A stretch of DNA of 64,000 bases from Saccharopolyspora aridisoli (GTDB lineage: Bacteria > Actinomycetota > Actinomycetes > Mycobacteriales > Pseudonocardiaceae). A model generated the notes under the pieces. The model was not told the DNA's origin and searched no databases. It worked only from the letters and a program-made list of their open reading frames with translations. Position numbers and translations under genes: made by a program. Location: contig NZ_SMKV01000024.1 in the NCBI RefSeq assembly GCF_004348445.1, forward strand, positions 20,272 to 84,271, in the 5' to 3' direction. Positions 38,009-48,090 of the stretch are shown in pieces (positions within the stretch are counted from its first letter, which is position 1; every line of letters starts with the position of its first letter).

Positions 38009-39412
38009 TCACGCGACCATGAGCGAGATGCCGGCCGCCATGCCGAAGGCCACCAGCGACAGCAGCGTCTCCAGGACGGTCCAGGTCTTGAGCATGTCGC
38101 TCACGGGAATCCCGAAGTACCGCGAGATGATCCAGAACCCGCCGTCGTTGACGTGCGAGGCGATGATCGAACCGGCGGCGATCGCGACCGCGATCAGCGC
38201 GAGCTGGGCCTGCGACAGCCCGGCCGAACCGACCAGCGGAGCCACGATCCCACCGGTGGTCACGATCGCCACGGTCGCCGATCCCTGGGCGATCCGCAGT
38301 CCGCTGCTGATCACGTAGGCCGACACGATCATCGGCAACCCCACGCCCTGCAACGACCCGGCCAAGGCGTCCCCGACGCCCGTCTCCGCGAGCACCTTGC
38401 CGAAGAAGCCGCCCGCGCCGACGACCAGCAGCAGCATGCCCAGCGGGCGCAGCGCACCGCTGGTCAGCTCGGACAGGTCCCGCCCGGTCATCCCGCGCCG
38501 GGTTCCGAGCAACCAGAACGACAGCAGGACGGCGATCGTCAACGCCACGGTCGGGTTCCCGAGGAACGTCAGCACCGACAGCGCGCCGCTGCCCTCGGGC
38601 AACGTGATGCTGCCGAAGGTGGCGCCGAGGATCAGCACCATCGGTAAGCCGATGATCAGCGCGACCACGCCGAGCGACGGATCGCGCTGGCCCTCGCGCT
38701 TGGCGGCGAGCTCGTCGGCGGTGGCGAGCATGTCGGCGGGCACCGGAAGGGTGATCCGCTTGCCGATCCACACCGGGTAGAGCAGACCGGCCACCACGAA
38801 CGCCGGGAGCCCGCAGGCCAACCCCATCAGGATGATCCACCCGAGGTCCACGCCCAGCAGCCCCGCGGCCACGACCGGCCCGGGGTGCGGCGGCAGGAAC
38901 GCGTGGGTCATCGACAGCCCGGCCACCAGCGGCAGGCAGTACAGCAGGATCGAGCGCTTGCCCTGCCGTGCCACCACGTAGACCAGCGGTGCGAGCACGA
39001 AGATGCCGATGTCGAAGAACACCGGGATCCCGAAGATCAGCCCGGACAGCCCCATCGCCAGCGGAGCCCGGTCCTCCCCGAACGCCCCGAGGAGCTTCCG
39101 GGTCAGCAGCTGCGCGCCACCCGATGCCTCCAGCATGGAGCCGAGGATGGTGCCGAGGCCGATGATGGCGGTGATGTGCCCGAGGATGCTGGCGAAACCG
39201 CCTTCGAGCAGGGAGTCGCTGCTCTTCTGCGCGGTGCCGACGATGTCCTCCACGGGAAGCCCGGCGGCCAGCGCGATGAGCAGCCCGGTGACCAGCAACG
39301 CGATGAACGGTTCGATCCGGAATCGGATGATCATCACCAGCAGCACCGCGATCCCGGCGGCGCACAACGTGAGCAGGCCGGACGTCTCGTGCTGCAACCA
39401 GTTCAAGAACAC
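38009..39412 (-). CDS. GntP family gluconate/organic acid permease
   Basis: A 467-residue GntP-type transporter with about 12-14 hydrophobic spans and the motifs FLPPHPGPVVAA, GIPVFFDIGIFVLAPL and SHVNDGGFWI. Members import gluconate or similar hydroxy acids by proton symport. The GTG at 39412 has AGGAGG 5 nt upstream. It stands alone; no gluconate kinase is adjacent. A lactonase-like protein that could yield aldonic acids lies just downstream, but a link is speculative. Confidence 0.9.
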   Translation of the reverse strand: MFLNWLQHETSGLLTLCAAGIAVLLVMIIRFRIEPFIALLVTGLLIALAAGLPVEDIVGTAQKSSDSLLEGGFASILGHITAIIGLGTILGSMLEASGGAQLLTRKLLGAFGEDRAPLAMGLSGLIFGIPVFFDIGIFVLAPLVYVVARQGKRSILLYCLPLVAGLSMTHAFLPPHPGPVVAAGLLGVDLGWIILMGLACGLPAFVVAGLLYPVWIGKRITLPVPADMLATADELAAKREGQRDPSLGVVALIIGLPMVLILGATFGSITLPEGSGALSVLTFLGNPTVALTIAVLLSFWLLGTRRGMTGRDLSELTSGALRPLGMLLLVVGAGGFFGKVLAETGVGDALAGSLQGVGLPMIVSAYVISSGLRIAQGSATVAIVTTGGIVAPLVGSAGLSQAQLALIAVAIAAGSIIASHVNDGGFWIISRYFGIPVSDMLKTWTVLETLLSLVAFGMAAGISLMVA

Positions 39413-39430
39413 GTGGCCTCCTGGGCATCC

Positions 39431-39586
39431 TTCGGCGATTGCTTCGCGTGGCGGTGCGGGTAGCGGAAGAGCTCGAGCGGCTTCGCGGTCTCCGAGCGCC
39501 ACGACTTGTGCGTGCCGGTGCACGGCGTCGCGGCGTGCTCGCCGCGAAGCCGCTGGAGAACCCGCGGCGGTGCGAGCCGAGTCCCA
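39431..39586. repeat. Dispersed intergenic repeat, copy 3
   Basis: It aligns with copy 2 through GCGTGGCGGTGCGGGTAGCGG, CGGCGTCGCGGCGTGCTCGCC and GGCGGTGCGAGCCGAGTCCCA-like blocks, in the same orientation. It fills most of the gap upstream of the GntP gene and lacks the terminal inverted repeats of copy 2. Confidence 0.6.
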
Positions 39587-39631
39587 CACCTGGAACGGCT
39601 GCTCCTGCTCCGCCGCATCTCTCGACGGCTC

Positions 39632-41218
39632 CTAGCGGTTCTTGCGCAGCGCGCGTCCGGGGAGGGCGTCGGTGCGGTTGCCGTCGTCGATCGCCGGAAC
39701 GCCGTTGACCAGCACGTGCGGGATGCCGACGGCCTGCTGCCGGGGCTCGTCGAAGGTCGCGGTGTCGCGGACGGTGTCGGGATCGAACAGCACCAGGTCG
39801 GCGACGTGGCCTTCCCGGATCCGTCCTCGGTCGGTGAGTCCGAGCCGGTCGGCGGGGCGCGAGGTCATGTTCCGCACGCACTCCTCAAGTCCCAGCACGC
39901 CGAGTTCGCGCACGTAGTGGCCGAGGTAGCGGGGGAAGGTGCCCCAAGCGCGCGGGTGCGGGCGCGCGCCGACCAGCAACCCGTCGCTGCCCGCGGTGTG
40001 GGTGCGGTGGCGCATGATGGCTCGCACGTTGTCCTCGTGACCGACGTGCATCAGGCAGGACGCGCCCAGCCGCTCGCTGATGAGCACGTCGAAGTAGAAC
40101 TCGGTCGGCTGCGCCCCGGCGGCCAGCGCCGATTCGGCGACGCTGCGACCCACCAGGTGGGCGTTGTCCGGTTCGCGGACGCCGTTGATCTCGATGGTGT
40201 CCCACTCGACCGGAACGCCGTGGCAGCCGTCGGAGCCCTCCACCTCTAGCTCCCGGCGAACCCGTTGCCGCAGCGCGGGATCCCGCAACCGCTCCAGGGT
40301 CGCGGTGACGCCGCCCGCCATCGCCCAGCTCGGCAGCAGCGCGTGCAGCGAGGTGTTGCCCGGCAGGTACGGGTAGGTGTCGAGGGTGATGTCGCAGCCG
40401 TCGTCGAGCGCCGCGTCGAGCATCGCCAGCAGTTCGCCGGCCCTTCCGGCGTTGACGCCGAAGTTCATCGTCGCGTGCGCCAGGTGCAGCGGGCACCCCG
40501 AGGTCCGGCTCACCTCGATCATCTCTTCGTAGGCGGCGAGCGCACCGGCGCCGTAGCTGCGGTGGTGCGGGCTGTAGTAGCCACCGTGTGAGGCCACCAC
40601 CTCGCACAACGCGGCCAGCTCGGCGGTGTCGGCGTACATCCCGGGTGTGTAGGTCAGCCCGGACGACATGCCGAAAGCGCCTTCGGCCAACGATTCGGCG
40701 AGGACCTCGCGCATCCGGTTCAGCTCGTCCTCGGTGACCGGCCGGTCGTCGTAGCCCGCGCACAGCAGGCGCAGCGTGCCCTGCGGGACGAGGTAGGCGG
40801 CGTTGGTGGCGATGCCGGTGTCGAGCCGGTCGAGGTACTCGGCGACGCTGCGCCAGTTCCACTCGAAACCCGGCGGATCGTCGTTCCAGCCGGCCAGCTG
40901 CGCGCGCAGGGTCACCAGCGCGTCGTCGTCGACCGGGGCGTAGGACAGCCCGTCCTGGCCGATGACTTCCAGCGTGACGCCCTGGGAGACCTTCGCGGTG
41001 TGGGCCGGTTCGGCCAGCAGCTGCAGGTCCGAATGCGCGTGCATGTCCACGAACCCGGGTGCCAGCACGAGCCCGTCGGCGTCGATGCGCCGGCGTCCGC
41101 TCAGCGTTCCCGCGTCGGCGATCTCGGCGATGCGTCCTTGGTCGACTCCGACGTCGGCGAGGAACCCCGGGCCGCCGTCGCCGTCGACGACTCGCGCGCC
41201 GCGATAGACGATGTCCAT
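39632..41218 (-). CDS. N-acyl-D-amino-acid deacylase (D-aminoacylase family)
   Basis: A 528-residue metal-dependent amidohydrolase. It has the N-terminal small barrel, metal motif DMHAHSDLQ (His-x-His), the Cys/His ligand region near HLAHATMN, and a late His in CLMHVGHEDN. It would free D-amino acids from N-acyl derivatives. It is divergent from a RidA-family gene across a gap with a strong dyad, and the next gene along is a D-amino-acid PLP enzyme, so a D-amino-acid salvage route is likely. Confidence 0.85.
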   Translation of the reverse strand: MDIVYRGARVVDGDGGPGFLADVGVDQGRIAEIADAGTLSGRRRIDADGLVLAPGFVDMHAHSDLQLLAEPAHTAKVSQGVTLEVIGQDGLSYAPVDDDALVTLRAQLAGWNDDPPGFEWNWRSVAEYLDRLDTGIATNAAYLVPQGTLRLLCAGYDDRPVTEDELNRMREVLAESLAEGAFGMSSGLTYTPGMYADTAELAALCEVVASHGGYYSPHHRSYGAGALAAYEEMIEVSRTSGCPLHLAHATMNFGVNAGRAGELLAMLDAALDDGCDITLDTYPYLPGNTSLHALLPSWAMAGGVTATLERLRDPALRQRVRRELEVEGSDGCHGVPVEWDTIEINGVREPDNAHLVGRSVAESALAAGAQPTEFYFDVLISERLGASCLMHVGHEDNVRAIMRHRTHTAGSDGLLVGARPHPRAWGTFPRYLGHYVRELGVLGLEECVRNMTSRPADRLGLTDRGRIREGHVADLVLFDPDTVRDTATFDEPRQQAVGIPHVLVNGVPAIDDGNRTDALPGRALRKNR

Positions 41219-41272
41219 GAGTGGGGGTCGTTCCTCCGATCACTCCGGGCGGTTGGTCTGCACCGGGTGATC

Positions 41273-41290
41273 GAATGGTAAGTACCATTC
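41273..41290. promoter_or_regulatory. Perfect 18-bp operator dyad
   Basis: GAATGGTA and TACCATTC are inverted around AG, in the divergent gap between the D-aminoacylase and RidA-like genes. The TGGTnnnnACCA pattern is typical of GntR/FadR-type regulators. Confidence 0.6.
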
Positions 41291-41366
41291 TCGGTGGAAG
41301 CAATGAAGATCGGCTGCGTACCGAAATCCCGCTTCACGACGCCGACATCCGTGGAAGGACACCGAC

Positions 41367-41753
41367 ATGAGCAGGACCGTGGTGAGCACCGACGCCGCAC
41401 CGAAGCCGCCGGCGAACATCCCGCTGTCGCAGGGCGTGCGCAAGGGCAACATCCTGCAGGTCTCCGGTCAGACCGCGGTCGACCCGGCGACCGGCAAGGT
41501 CGTCGAGGGCGGTGTCGCCGAGCAGACCGAGCAGTGCCTGCGCAACGTCATCGCGATCATCGAGGCCGAAGGCGGATCGCTGCAGGACGTGCTGATGCTG
41601 CGCGTGTACCTCACCGACACCTCGCAGTTCGCCGAGATGAACGAGGTCTACGCCCGCGTCGTCGGCGAGCCCTTCCCGGCTCGCACGACCGTCTACGTCG
41701 GCCTCCCGGCCGGCCTGCTGTGCGAGATCGACGCCCTCGCAGTCCTGGACTGA
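41367..41753 (+). CDS. RidA family protein
   Basis: A 128-residue YjgF/YER057c/UK114 protein. RidA-type enzymes hydrolyse reactive enamine/imine intermediates released by PLP enzymes. The conserved arginine lies in FPARTTVYV and the acidic residue in CEIDALAVL. It sits between a D-aminoacylase gene (divergent) and a PLP-dependent D-amino-acid enzyme gene (convergent), which supplies the sort of imine this family removes. Confidence 0.9.
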   Translation: MSRTVVSTDAAPKPPANIPLSQGVRKGNILQVSGQTAVDPATGKVVEGGVAEQTEQCLRNVIAIIEAEGGSLQDVLMLRVYLTDTSQFAEMNEVYARVVGEPFPARTTVYVGLPAGLLCEIDALAVLD

Positions 41754-41758
41754 CCTGA

Positions 41759-41794
41759 AGCGGGTGGCGGTTGCCACCGTGACCGCCACCCGCT
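41759..41794. terminator. Bidirectional terminator hairpin
   Basis: A 13-bp perfect stem (41759-41771 with 41782-41794) between the convergent RidA-like and PLP-enzyme genes. Confidence 0.7.
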
Positions 41795-41800
41795 GAGTCC

Positions 41801-43111
41801 TCAGAAGTAGGTGCGCACCAGGTCGGTGACGTGCTCGCCGTCGACCACCGGGATCAGCGACCACTTGTCGAAGACCGTGCAGGGGTGGGACAGGCCGAAG
41901 CCGATCCAGTCGCCGACGCGCACCTCGGCCCCGGTGAGCCTGAGGAACGCGTGCTGATCCGCCAGGCCCGACACGTGGCAGGAACCGTCGGCGAGCTCGC
42001 GGATCTCGCCGTCCGCCCCCCCGATCACCTGCGGTTCCGGCAGTCCCTGGTCGAACGAGACGTCGCGGCGTCCCATCGTCAGCAGCGCCAGGTCGGCTTC
42101 TGGGTGCGACACGACCTGCGCCCAGACCCGCATCGCCGGCCGGAACGGCGACTCGGCACCGGCCAGCCGGTGCCGGCGGCCGAACGGCGAGCGCACCCGG
42201 TAGAAGCCGTCGTCGTGCAGCAGGTACCCGCCGCTGCGCAGCACCGGCACCACCGGCAGTGCCTCCGGCCACGGTCGGGTCAGCGCCTCGGCGACCTGGT
42301 CGAAGTAGGCGCTGCCGCCCGCGCTGACGATGACCTCGTCCAGCCCGTCGAAGTAGCCTGCCTCGGCGAATTCCAGGACCAGGGAGCGGAATTCGTTGAG
42401 GTAGTCGTCGATGGCCGACAGCGAGGACTCCTCGATGTCGTGCGCCACCTCGCCCTCGTAGCCCGACACCCCGACCAGGCGCAGCCGGTGCTCGGCGGCC
42501 ACCGCCGCAGCGACCGCTCGCGCCTGCGACACCGTGCGCGCGCCGGTCCGGCCGCCGGAGACGCCGAACTCCACCAGCACGTCCACCGGCCGCGTCCCGC
42601 CGTGCGCGGCCAGCGCGGACACCATCTGCTCGACCCCGCGCAGCGAATCCGCGTAGCAGCAGAACGAGAAGTCCGGGTCGGCGTCGAGCTCGGCGGACAG
42701 CCAGGTCAGGCCCTGCGGGTCGACGAGCTCGTTGGCGAGCAGGATCCGCTGGACGCCGAACGCCCGGTACACGCGCAGCTGACTGATGTTGGCCGCGGTG
42801 ATGCCCCACGCGCCGTGCTCCAGCTGCCGCTCGAAGAGCCGTGGCGCCATCGTGGTCTTGCCGTGCGGAGCGATCCGCAAGCCGTGCTCGTCGCACCAAG
42901 CGGCCATGGTGCGCAGGTTGTGCTCCAACGCGGTGTCGTCGAGGGTCAGCAGCGGACCGGTGAAACCGGCTTCCCACAGCGTCGGCCTCATGGCCAGGAA
43001 CTCTCCGGCGGTCTTGCCGGACGCGTTCGGCGGCATGCCCTTGAACCGCCAGTCGATGGTCTCCTCGCGCAACGCGCGGATCGCTTCGGTGTTGATCCCT
43101 GCTGCGGGCAC
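41801..43111 (-). CDS. Fold type III PLP enzyme (D-serine dehydratase/D-threonine aldolase-like)
   Basis: A 436-residue protein with an alanine-racemase-type barrel. The PLP lysine is in RIAPHGKTTMAP, a phosphate-binding glycine region is VSAGGS, and a C-terminal metal pair occurs in LSHPCTVFDKW, as in eukaryotic-type D-serine dehydratase and D-threonine aldolase. It would deaminate or cleave a D-hydroxy amino acid. The GTG at 43111 is preceded by AGGAGG. It is divergent from an IclR gene that probably controls it. Confidence 0.85.
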   Translation of the reverse strand: MPAAGINTEAIRALREETIDWRFKGMPPNASGKTAGEFLAMRPTLWEAGFTGPLLTLDDTALEHNLRTMAAWCDEHGLRIAPHGKTTMAPRLFERQLEHGAWGITAANISQLRVYRAFGVQRILLANELVDPQGLTWLSAELDADPDFSFCCYADSLRGVEQMVSALAAHGGTRPVDVLVEFGVSGGRTGARTVSQARAVAAAVAAEHRLRLVGVSGYEGEVAHDIEESSLSAIDDYLNEFRSLVLEFAEAGYFDGLDEVIVSAGGSAYFDQVAEALTRPWPEALPVVPVLRSGGYLLHDDGFYRVRSPFGRRHRLAGAESPFRPAMRVWAQVVSHPEADLALLTMGRRDVSFDQGLPEPQVIGGADGEIRELADGSCHVSGLADQHAFLRLTGAEVRVGDWIGFGLSHPCTVFDKWSLIPVVDGEHVTDLVRTYF

Positions 43112-43122
43112 TGCCGACCTCC

Positions 43123-43151
43123 TGTTGCGCTTGTTGCAACGAATGTTGCGC
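43123..43151. promoter_or_regulatory. Candidate IclR operator cluster
   Basis: Two TGTTGCGC repeats (43123-43130, 43144-43151) lie 21 bp apart and flank the palindrome GTTGCAAC (43133-43140). They fill the short divergent gap between the PLP-enzyme and IclR genes. Confidence 0.5.
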
Positions 43152-43214
43152 GAAGAACGACTCAGGTGTGTAGCATTGCCCGCTTCGTCGAGTCAACGAT
43201 GATCGGAGACGCCG

Positions 43215-43958
43215 GTGAGTCAGAGCTTGGAGCGCGGACTCGCCGCGCTCACCGCACTGGCCGAGGGGCCGCAAACGCTCGACGGTCTCGCCCAGCGGCT
43301 CGGCGTGCACAAGACGACGGCGATGCGCCTGCTGCGCACGCTGGAGACCGATCGCTTCGTCCGCCGCGAGGACCTGCACCGCTACCGGCTGGGCAGCGCC
43401 GTGTTCGCGCTCGCCCACCAGGCGCTGGACGACCTGGACGCCCGCGACGTCGCCCGTCCGTTCCTCGACGCGCTGGGGGAGCGCACCGGGCACACGATCC
43501 ACCTGGCGACCCTCGACGAGGACCAAGTCGTCTACGTCGACAAGGTCGACAGCGTCCACGCGGTCCGGATGTACTCCCGCATCGGCCGACGAGCCCCGCT
43601 GCACTGCACGGCGGTGGGCAAGGTCCTGGTCGCCGACCTCTCGCAGCAGCGCCGCGAACGCCTGGCGCAGCGGATCGCCTACCCGAAGCTGACCGCGAAC
43701 ACCATCGACTCGGCCGAGCGCTACCTGGCGGAGCTGGAGCGCGTCCGCGCGCAGGGGTACTCGGTGGACCGCAGCGAGCACGAGGAGTTCACCCACTGCA
43801 TCGCTGCGCCGGTGCGCAACCACCGCGGGGATGCCGTGGCGGCGATGTCGATCTCAGTGCCGAAGGTGCTGCTCTCCTGGGAGGGCCTGCTCGGCTGGCT
43901 CCCGGATCTCCGCCGAACGGCTGCGGAGATCTCCCGGGAGCTGGGCAACCGTCAGTAG
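43215..43958 (+). CDS. IclR family regulator
   Basis: A 247-residue IclR protein with an N-terminal winged helix-turn-helix (about 19-45, LDGLAQRLGVHKTTAMRLLRTL) and a C-terminal GAF-like effector domain (HCTAVGKVLVA; CIAAPVRN). It begins at GTG 43215. It is divergent from the D-amino-acid PLP enzyme across about 100 bp containing repeats, so local control is likely. Its end overlaps the convergent DUF1844 gene by 7 bp. Confidence 0.9.
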   Translation: MSQSLERGLAALTALAEGPQTLDGLAQRLGVHKTTAMRLLRTLETDRFVRREDLHRYRLGSAVFALAHQALDDLDARDVARPFLDALGERTGHTIHLATLDEDQVVYVDKVDSVHAVRMYSRIGRRAPLHCTAVGKVLVADLSQQRRERLAQRIAYPKLTANTIDSAERYLAELERVRAQGYSVDRSEHEEFTHCIAAPVRNHRGDAVAAMSISVPKVLLSWEGLLGWLPDLRRTAAEISRELGNRQ

Positions 43959-44353
43959 ACGGGGCCGGTGTACTTCTCGCCCGGTCCCTGACCCGGGGCG
44001 TCCGGGTGGGCGGAGTGCTCGCGGAAGGCGCGCTGCAGGGACTGCAGTCCCTCGCGCAGCGGACCGGCGTGCGGTCCGAGGTACTCGACCGAGGCGGTGA
44101 TCAGGCCGGCCAGTCCGGTGATCAGCCTGCGGGCCTCGTCCAGGTCGCGCACCGGGGTGGCCTCGGGGTCGTCGTCAGCGAGCCCGAGCTTCTCCGCGGC
44201 GGCGGACATGAGCATCACCGCAGCGCGGCTGATGACCTCGACGCTGGGAACATCGGAGAGCTCGCGTACGTTGAGCTCCACATCCGCGTCGTGTGCCGGT
44301 TCACCGGCACCGGTCGTGTCGTTCGTGGGAGTGGTTGGCTGCGGTTCGCTCAC
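43952..44353 (-). CDS. DUF1844 protein
   Basis: A 133-residue acidic protein with the DUF1844 core (VEVISRAAVMLMSAAAEKLGL ... DLDEARRLITGLAGL, broken by an acidic linker). The start is taken as GTG 44353. Genes of this family commonly precede infC-rpmI-rplT in actinomycetes, here in the opposite direction. Function unknown. Confidence 0.8.
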   Translation of the reverse strand: MSEPQPTTPTNDTTGAGEPAHDADVELNVRELSDVPSVEVISRAAVMLMSAAAEKLGLADDDPEATPVRDLDEARRLITGLAGLITASVEYLGPHAGPLREGLQSLQRAFREHSAHPDAPGQGPGEKYTGPVY

Positions 44354-44379
44354 GCCTGCTACCCTGACACGCACGACCA

Positions 44380-44399
44380 GCCCCCGCTGCGGCGGGGGC
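44380..44399. promoter_or_regulatory. Perfect GC hairpin between DUF1844 and infC
   Basis: An 8-bp stem, GCCCCCGC with GCGGGGGC, closes on TGCG. It lies 27 bp upstream of the DUF1844 start, on the infC side of the divergent gap. It may be a leader hairpin. Confidence 0.4.
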
Positions 44400-44529
44400 G
44401 GCAAAGTGGAGCCCCGCTCCCACCCGAGCAGCCGCTGAGGCCGCCGGGTTCCGGTCCTGCCGATGTCCTGCGTGGCGTCGGCGGTGCGAACGGTATCGGC
44501 TGATACCGGTTCGATCGGTTTGGAGTCAG

Positions 44530-44568
44530 GGTCCCGCGGTATCCGCACGAGCGGAAGCCAGCGGGACC
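44530..44568 (+). promoter_or_regulatory. Nested hairpin in the infC leader
   Basis: An outer 8-bp stem (GGTCCCGC 44530-44537 with GCGGGACC 44561-44568) encloses an inner hairpin (TCCGC-ACGA-GCGGA, 44542-44555). It lies about 70 nt before the infC start and may control this r-protein operon. Confidence 0.5.
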
Positions 44569-44638
44569 TTCGCATTCCGGGGTGAGCTCTACACGCCGTG
44601 GTGTGCAGTACACACAGCCATCGAACCGAGGAGGCCCC

Positions 44639-45178
44639 ATCAGCTCCGAGACGCGCATCAATGACCGCATCCGGGTTCCGGAAGTCCGACTCGTCGGGCC
44701 CAACGGTGAGCAGGTCGGGATCGTCCGCATCGAGGACGCCCTGCGCCTGGCCCAGGAAGCGGATCTGGACCTTGTCGAGGTCGCCCCGCAGGCGCGCCCG
44801 CCGGTCTGCAAGCTCATGGACTACGGCAAGTTCAAGTACGAGAGCGCGCAGAAGGCTCGCGAATCGCGTCGCAACCAGCAGCAGACCGTCATCAAGGAGC
44901 AGAAGCTCCGGCCGAAGATCGACCCGCACGACTACGAGACGAAGAAGGGCCACGTGTCCCGCTTCCTCGGTCAGGGTCACAAGGTCAAGGTGACGATCAT
45001 GTTCCGCGGTCGCGAGCAGTCGCGGCCCGAGTTGGGCTTCCGCCTGTTGCAGCGACTGGCCGATGATGTTTCCGAGCTCGGGTTCATCGAAGCGACCCCG
45101 AAGCAGGACGGTCGGAACATGATCATGGTTCTGGCGCCGCACAAGACCAACAAGACCAAGCCCAAGGCCAACGCGTAG
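44639..45178 (+). CDS. infC: Translation initiation factor IF-3
   Basis: A 179-residue IF-3 that binds the 30S subunit and polices start-codon choice. N-domain ([17 protein letters not shown]) and C-domain ([26 protein letters not shown]) are complete. Alignment with other IF-3 proteins puts the start at ATC (44639-44641), with GAGGAG 6 nt upstream; a GTG at 44582 in the same frame lacks a good ribosome site and adds unrelated residues. An unusual AUU/AUC start is the basis of IF-3 autoregulation in other bacteria. It is first in infC-rpmI-rplT. Confidence 0.95.
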   Translation: MSSETRINDRIRVPEVRLVGPNGEQVGIVRIEDALRLAQEADLDLVEVAPQARPPVCKLMDYGKFKYESAQKARESRRNQQQTVIKEQKLRPKIDPHDYETKKGHVSRFLGQGHKVKVTIMFRGREQSRPELGFRLLQRLADDVSELGFIEATPKQDGRNMIMVLAPHKTNKTKPKANA

Positions 45179-45255
45179 TCGTACGCCGCCGCCAGGGCTC
45201 GTGATGTGAGGCCGGGTCGGGACGCTGGCCGCGCCCCCACCCGGCTCCAGTACGA
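45179..45255 (+). promoter_or_regulatory. Structured infC-rpmI spacer
   Basis: TCGTAC (45179-45184) pairs with GTACGA (45250-45255), enclosing GCCGGGT (45211-45217) paired with ACCCGGC (45239-45245). The fold ends just before the rpmI ribosome site. L20 represses this operon through such structures in other bacteria. Confidence 0.4.
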
Positions 45256-45269
45256 AACGAGGACGGAAG

Positions 45270-45464
45270 ATGCCGAAGAACAAGACCCACAAGGGCACCT
45301 CGAAGCGCTTCAAGGTGACTGGTTCGGGCAAGCTGCGGCGCGAGCAGGCCGGTCGCCGGCACATCCTGGAGAAGAAGTCCAGCCGTGTCACCCGTCGCCT
45401 CGAAGGCACCGAAGCGGTCGCCAAGGCCGACGTCAAGCGCATCAACAAGCTGCTGGGTCGCTGA
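45270..45464 (+). CDS. rpmI: 50S ribosomal protein L35
   Basis: A 64-residue, strongly basic protein with the L35 start [20 protein letters not shown]. The size is normal. It lies between infC and rplT, the usual order. Confidence 0.97.
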   Translation: MPKNKTHKGTSKRFKVTGSGKLRREQAGRRHILEKKSSRVTRRLEGTEAVAKADVKRINKLLGR

Positions 45465-45578
45465 CGCCGCCTTCCCCGCTGCGCCCTGAGGGAGCAGCAG
45501 TCCGGCATCGCAAGCCATCCAGCCACCCGCATTGGGCGGTCAATCCGCCGCCCCTGATGAGATAACAGGACGGACCCC

Positions 45579-45947
45579 GTGGCACGCGTCAAGCGGGCGG
45601 TCAACGCCCAGAAGAAGCGCCGCACAGTTCTCGAGTCGGCACGCGGTTACCGCGGTCAGCGCTCCCGGCTGTACCGCAAGGCCAAGGAGCAGATGCTCCA
45701 CTCGATGACCTACTCCTACCGGGACCGCCGCGCTCGCAAGGGCGAGTTCCGGAAGCTGTGGATCACCCGCATCAACGCCGCGACCCGGCAGCACGGCCTG
45801 AGCTACAACAAGTTCGTGCAGGGCCTGAAGGCCGCTGAGGTCGAGGTCGACCGCAAGATCCTGGCGGAGCTCGCCGTCAACGACCCGCAGGCCTTCGAGG
45901 CGCTGGTCGACGTGGCGCGCAAGAACCTGCCGGAGAGTGCGGCCTGA
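45579..45947 (+). CDS. rplT: 50S ribosomal protein L20
   Basis: A 122-residue L20, normal length, with an N-terminal basic tail ([17 protein letters not shown]) that threads the 23S rRNA. It starts at GTG 45579 with AGGACGG upstream. In bacteria studied, L20 also represses its own operon. Its TGA overlaps the apparent start of tsnR. Confidence 0.97.
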   Translation: MARVKRAVNAQKKRRTVLESARGYRGQRSRLYRKAKEQMLHSMTYSYRDRRARKGEFRKLWITRINAATRQHGLSYNKFVQGLKAAEVEVDRKILAELAVNDPQAFEALVDVARKNLPESAA

Positions 45948-46786
45948 TCGCCGAGAGCACTTCCGATTCGCGACCCGGGACACCGCTCACCGAGCGATCG
46001 TCCCGGGTCGCGGTCGCTCGTAAGCTCACCCGCCGCGCAGGTCGGGAGAAGGCCGGCGCGTTCCTCGCCGAGGGCGCGCAGGCCGTGGGCGAGGCGCTGA
46101 CCGCGCACGCCGACGACCGGCTGCGGGTGCGGGAACTGTTCGTCACCGAGCAGCCGCGACACGCCGAGCTCGCCGAGCGGGCGGTCCTGGCGGGTGTACC
46201 GGTGCGCGAGGTGACCGACAAGGCCGCCGCGTCGCTGTCTGAGACGGTCACCCCGCAGGGCGTCGTGGCGGTGTGCGACCTGCCGCGCACCGATCCGGTC
46301 GCCGCCCTGGCGCATCGGCCGAAGCTGGTCGCGGTGCTGGTCGGCATCGCCGACCCGGGCAACGCCGGGACCGTGGTGCGCGTGTCCGACGCGGCCGGGG
46401 CCGGTGCGGTGCTGTTCGCCGGTGACACCGTCGACGCCTACAACGGCAAGGCGGTGCGCGCTTCGACGGGCAGCCTGTTCCACCTGCCGATCGCTCGTGA
46501 TCGCGATGTCAGCGCGGTGCTGGCGGCGTGCCGGGACGCCGGGCTGCGGCTGGTCGGCGCCGACGGCCACGCCGCCGGCGACCTCGACACAGCCGACCGC
46601 GCGGGCGAGCTCGCCGAGCCGACCGCGTGGGTATTCGGCAGCGAGGCCCACGGCCTGCGCGACGAGGTCAAAGCCCAGCTGGACACGACGCTGCGAGTGC
46701 CGCTCCACGGTCAGGCCGAGAGCCTGAACCTGGCCACGGCCGCCGCCGTCTGCCTCTACGCTTCGGCGCGTGCGCAGCACCGCTGA
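45944..46786 (+). CDS. tsnR: SpoU-family rRNA 2'-O-methyltransferase TsnR
   Basis: A SpoU/TrmH-type methyltransferase with its trefoil-knot motifs: [23 protein letters not shown] and [14 protein letters not shown]. It lies after rplT, as in mycobacteria. The conserved N-terminal helix [20 protein letters not shown] has no ATG, GTG or TTG upstream of it in frame. The likeliest start is CTG at 45944, overlapping the rplT stop (CTGA) with GGAGAG 6 nt upstream, giving 280 residues. The first canonical start (GTG 46079 or ATG-like positions near 46085) would remove the substrate-binding domain. ATC at 45947 is the alternative. Confidence 0.82.
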   Translation: MIAESTSDSRPGTPLTERSSRVAVARKLTRRAGREKAGAFLAEGAQAVGEALTAHADDRLRVRELFVTEQPRHAELAERAVLAGVPVREVTDKAAASLSETVTPQGVVAVCDLPRTDPVAALAHRPKLVAVLVGIADPGNAGTVVRVSDAAGAGAVLFAGDTVDAYNGKAVRASTGSLFHLPIARDRDVSAVLAACRDAGLRLVGADGHAAGDLDTADRAGELAEPTAWVFGSEAHGLRDEVKAQLDTTLRVPLHGQAESLNLATAAAVCLYASARAQHR

Positions 46787-46832
46787 GCTCGGGCGGGTCG
46801 GATCACCGCGAAACGCCGTGGACGCCGTCGCA

Positions 46833-48032
<1,200 letters not shown>

Positions 48033-48090
48033 CCACCCATCACGACCGCCCCCGACATCACTTACCTGAACGAGAGAAGGGCCTGACCAA

